From Paracoccaceae bacterium (GTDB lineage: Bacteria; Pseudomonadota; Alphaproteobacteria; Rhodobacterales; Rhodobacteraceae), in the NCBI GenBank assembly GCA_030625695.1, contig DAOUQK010000180.1, forward strand, positions 1-7,504: a DNA stretch of 7,504 nt. Reading direction: 5' to 3'. Made by a program: the position numbers and the translations under genes. The notes beneath the pieces are model-generated. The model did not search any database, had not been told where the DNA came from, and saw only the letters and a program-made list of their open reading frames with translations. Of the stretch, positions 5,390 through 7,504 are shown one piece after another (position 1 is the stretch's first letter; each line of letters opens with the position of its first letter).

Positions 5390-7504
5390 ATGGCGATGGA
5401 AAAGACATTTCAGGCGGATGCCGCCGAAGACCGGCTGTATAAAGCCTGGGAAGAGGCGGGGTGTTTCACCGCAGGTAAACATGTGCAAAACAGCGAGACC
5501 GCCAGCTATTGCATCATGATCCCGCCGCCCAATGTGACCGGTTCCCTGCACATGGGTCACGCCTTCAACAACACGCTTCAGGACATCCTTGTGCGCTGGC
5601 ACCGCATGCGCGGGTTCGACACGCTTTGGCAGCCGGGACAGGACCACGCGGGCATTGCGACGCAGATGGTGGTTGAACGGGAACTGGCTAAAGATGGTAT
5701 AAAACGCACTGACCTTTCACGTGACGACTTTGTCGCAAAGGTATGGGAACAAAAAGAAAAGTCTGGCGGGACTATTATAAATCAGCTGCGCCGCCTTGGC
5801 GCAACCTGTGACTGGTCACGCAATGCCTTTACCATGGCCGGCGCACCCGGCGACACCAAAGTGGGCCACGAAAACAGCCCCGATTTCCACGATGCGGTGA
5901 TCAAGACCTTTGTTGATATGTACAACGACGGCATCATCTATCGCGGCAAACGGTTGGTCAATTGGGACCCGCATTTTGAAACAGCGATTTCCGACCTCGA
6001 AGTCGAAAATATCGAAGTTCCGGGCCATATGTGGCATTTCAAATACCCTCTGGCAGGGGGGGCTACGTATACGTACGTCGAAAAGGACGAAGACGGCACC
6101 GTGGTGCTGTCCGAGGAACGCGATTATATCTCAATCGCCACCACCCGGCCCGAAACCATGCTAGGCGACGGCGCAGTTGCAGTTCATCCATCGGATGAAC
6201 GTTACGCGCCAATCATCGGAAAACTATGCGAAATTCCGGTTGGGCCTAAGGAACATCGCCGCCTGATTCCGATCATCACCGACGACTATCCCGACCCCGA
6301 TTTCGGCTCGGGTGCGGTGAAGATTACCGGCGCGCATGACTTCAACGACTACGAAGTCGCCAAGCGCGGCGGCATCCCGATGTACAACCTGATGGACACC
6401 AAAGGCGCGATGCGCGCAGACGGAACCCCTTACGCCGAAGTGGCGGCGGTGGCCCAACGCATCGCCCAAGGCGAAGAAGGTTTCGACGAAGCGAAAATCG
6501 CCACGATGAACCTTGTGCCCGATCAATACCGCGGCCTCGACCGGTTTGACGCCCGCAAGGCGGTGGTGGCAGATATCACCGCTGAGGGCCTTGCCGTGAT
6601 GGTCGCAAACCCCCGTAGGGCGGGGTTCACCCCGCCGCTCCCCGAGGAAATCGCCGACGAACCCAAATTCATCCCCTACGTCGAAGCCAAACCCATCATG
6701 CAACCCTTCGGCGACCGTTCCAAAGTGGTGATCGAACCAATGCTGACCGACCAATGGTTTGTCGAAACCTCCAAAATCGTCCAGCCGGCCATCGACGCGG
6801 TGCGCAACGGCGAGGTAAAGATCCTGCCGGAACAGCATGAAAAGGTTTATTTTCATTGGCTCGAGAACATCGAACCCTGGTGCATCTCGCGGCAATTGTG
6901 GTGGGGGCATCAGATTCCGGTTTGGTATGGGCCGACCTTAGAAGACTTGAATTCTCTGAGTATTACCCCTTTGACATCACCGAAAATGTTCTGCGCGAAA
7001 AGCAAAGAAGAAGTGCTAGAGCAAGCGTCCGAATACTATGGTACCAACGTAGTAATCGACTTTGATTTAGGTGGCCCTCAAATGGGCTTTCAAGCCTTTG
7101 CCGATGACGAATCTCATACTCCACTACAAGTTAGGTTGTGGCGTGACCGCGACGTCCTCGACACCTGGTTCTCCTCCGGTCTCTGGCCTATCGGAACCCT
7201 CGGCTGGCCCGAGCAAACCGACGAACTCAAAAAATACTTCCCCACCAACGATCTGATCACCGGCTTTGACATCATATTCTTCTGGGTCGCGCGGATGATG
7301 ATGATGCAATACGCCACCGTGCAACAAAAACCCTTCGACACCGTCTATGTCCACGCCCTTGTACGTGACGAGAAGGGCAAGAAGATGAGCAAGTCGCTCG
7401 GCAATGTCATGGACCCGCTGGACCTGATCGACGAATACGGCACCGACGCCGTGCGCTTTACCCTGACGGCCATGGCGGCCATGGGGCGCGACCTTAAGTT
7501 ATCG
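5390..7504 (+). CDS. valS: Valyl-tRNA synthetase (3' end outside window)
   Basis: Class Ia aminoacyl-tRNA synthetase that charges tRNA-Val with valine and edits mis-charged threonine in the cytoplasm. It is essential. The 705 codons visible have no stop and the anticodon-binding and C-terminal regions lie beyond the window. Landmarks: PPPNVTGSLHMGH (45-57, the HIGH signature as HMGH); the CP1 editing domain, about 200-400, with TTRPETMLGD (251-260) and GSGAVKITGAHDFNDYEV (307-324); PFGDRS (439-444) and LTDQWFV (452-458) returning to the catalytic core; CISRQLWWGHQIPVWY (498-513); DTWFSS (591-596); GFDIIFFWVARM (625-636); and KMSKS (665-669). All catalytic signatures are intact. Two oddities: residues 407-420 (NPRRAGFTPPLPEE) include an in-frame REP-like element, and the stretch between WYGP (512-515) and DVLDTW (588-593) is longer than in E. 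coli ValRS and clearly more A+T-rich than its surroundings. Confidence 0.98.
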   Translation, partial: MAMEKTFQADAAEDRLYKAWEEAGCFTAGKHVQNSETASYCIMIPPPNVTGSLHMGHAFNNTLQDILVRWHRMRGFDTLWQPGQDHAGIATQMVVERELAKDGIKRTDLSRDDFVAKVWEQKEKSGGTIINQLRRLGATCDWSRNAFTMAGAPGDTKVGHENSPDFHDAVIKTFVDMYNDGIIYRGKRLVNWDPHFETAISDLEVENIEVPGHMWHFKYPLAGGATYTYVEKDEDGTVVLSEERDYISIATTRPETMLGDGAVAVHPSDERYAPIIGKLCEIPVGPKEHRRLIPIITDDYPDPDFGSGAVKITGAHDFNDYEVAKRGGIPMYNLMDTKGAMRADGTPYAEVAAVAQRIAQGEEGFDEAKIATMNLVPDQYRGLDRFDARKAVVADITAEGLAVMVANPRRAGFTPPLPEEIADEPKFIPYVEAKPIMQPFGDRSKVVIEPMLTDQWFVETSKIVQPAIDAVRNGEVKILPEQHEKVYFHWLENIEPWCISRQLWWGHQIPVWYGPTLEDLNSLSITPLTSPKMFCAKSKEEVLEQASEYYGTNVVIDFDLGGPQMGFQAFADDESHTPLQVRLWRDRDVLDTWFSSGLWPIGTLGWPEQTDELKKYFPTNDLITGFDIIFFWVARMMMMQYATVQQKPFDTVYVHALVRDEKGKKMSKSLGNVMDPLDLIDEYGTDAVRFTLTAMAAMGRDLKLS
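6615..6636 (+). repeat. REP-like element inserted in frame inside valS
   Basis: Foot GTAGG followed by stem GGCGGGG (6619-6625) / CCCCGCC (6630-6636) around loop TTCA. It matches the intergenic copy at 320-342 (read on the minus strand) at every base except for one missing T in the loop, giving 22 nt instead of 23; the match continues for GCTC (6637-6640). It is read in frame as part of NPRRAGFTPPLPEE in ValRS, after the editing domain and just before the PFGDRS segment, probably in a surface loop. The same phase in intergenic copies would give RAGFHP, so the coded peptide is the typical translation of this element. Confidence 0.8.

Noticed and set aside
5456..5472. A second possible REP-like hairpin in valS (GCGGGGTGTTTCACCGC)
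   Set aside because: It lacks the GTAGG foot, the stem is broken, and the residues it encodes (EAGCFTAG) sit where ordinary ValRS proteins have similar sequence.
6056..6062. G7 run in valS, and the C7 run at 3714-3720 in the E1 alpha gene, as phase-variable tracts
   Set aside because: Both are short, encode Gly-rich loops in frame, and occur in genes with no reason for phase variation.

Overview
The window reads as a chromosomal piece from an alphaproteobacterium, most likely a Rhodobacterales (Roseobacter/Paracoccaceae-type) genome. The reasons are G+C-rich codon use, the style of the ValRS, and tightly packed genes beside a repeat-rich gap. No taxonomic marker is present, so this is inference from overall character.

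Layout. (1) Bases 1-714 hold no convincing gene. They are a mosaic of palindromes: five copies (one cut by the window edge) of a 23-nt element with the REP architecture (GTAGG foot, 8-bp stem, 3-nt loop), arranged as inverted doublets (REPIN-like); an 18-bp inverted repeat with one mismatch; and a perfect 28-bp inverted repeat at 484-547. (2) Bases 715-4405 are a three-gene minus-strand operon. In transcription order it encodes a dehydrogenase E1 alpha subunit, an E1 beta subunit and an acetolactate-synthase-like enzyme. All three are thiamine-diphosphate (ThDP) proteins, and both junctions overlap, so translation is probably coupled. No E2 or E3 component is visible. (3) Bases 4406-4532 are a divergent promoter region with a TGACATGTCA palindrome. 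(4) Bases 4533-5321 (plus) encode a 262-residue protein of unrecognised family built from two tandem ~100-residue repeats. (5) From 5390 to the window edge (plus) lies valS, valyl-tRNA synthetase, 705 codons visible and open at the 3' end.

How the parts relate. The E1 alpha/beta pair should act on a 2-oxo acid or an acyloin, giving an acyl/hydroxyalkyl-ThDP intermediate. The co-translated acetolactate-synthase-like enzyme uses the same chemistry. Without E2/E3 the set looks like a stand-alone ThDP module, or one that borrows a distant E2/E3. The substrate cannot be read from the sequence. The divergent repeat protein may share its control region.

Most notable observation. A sixth copy of the REP family sits inside valS at 6615-6636, in frame and without breaking the gene. 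It is one base shorter than the intergenic copies and encodes part of the peptide NPRRAGFTPPLPEE. REP elements are normally extragenic; the closest known parallel is the in-frame palindromic elements of Rickettsia (RPE).
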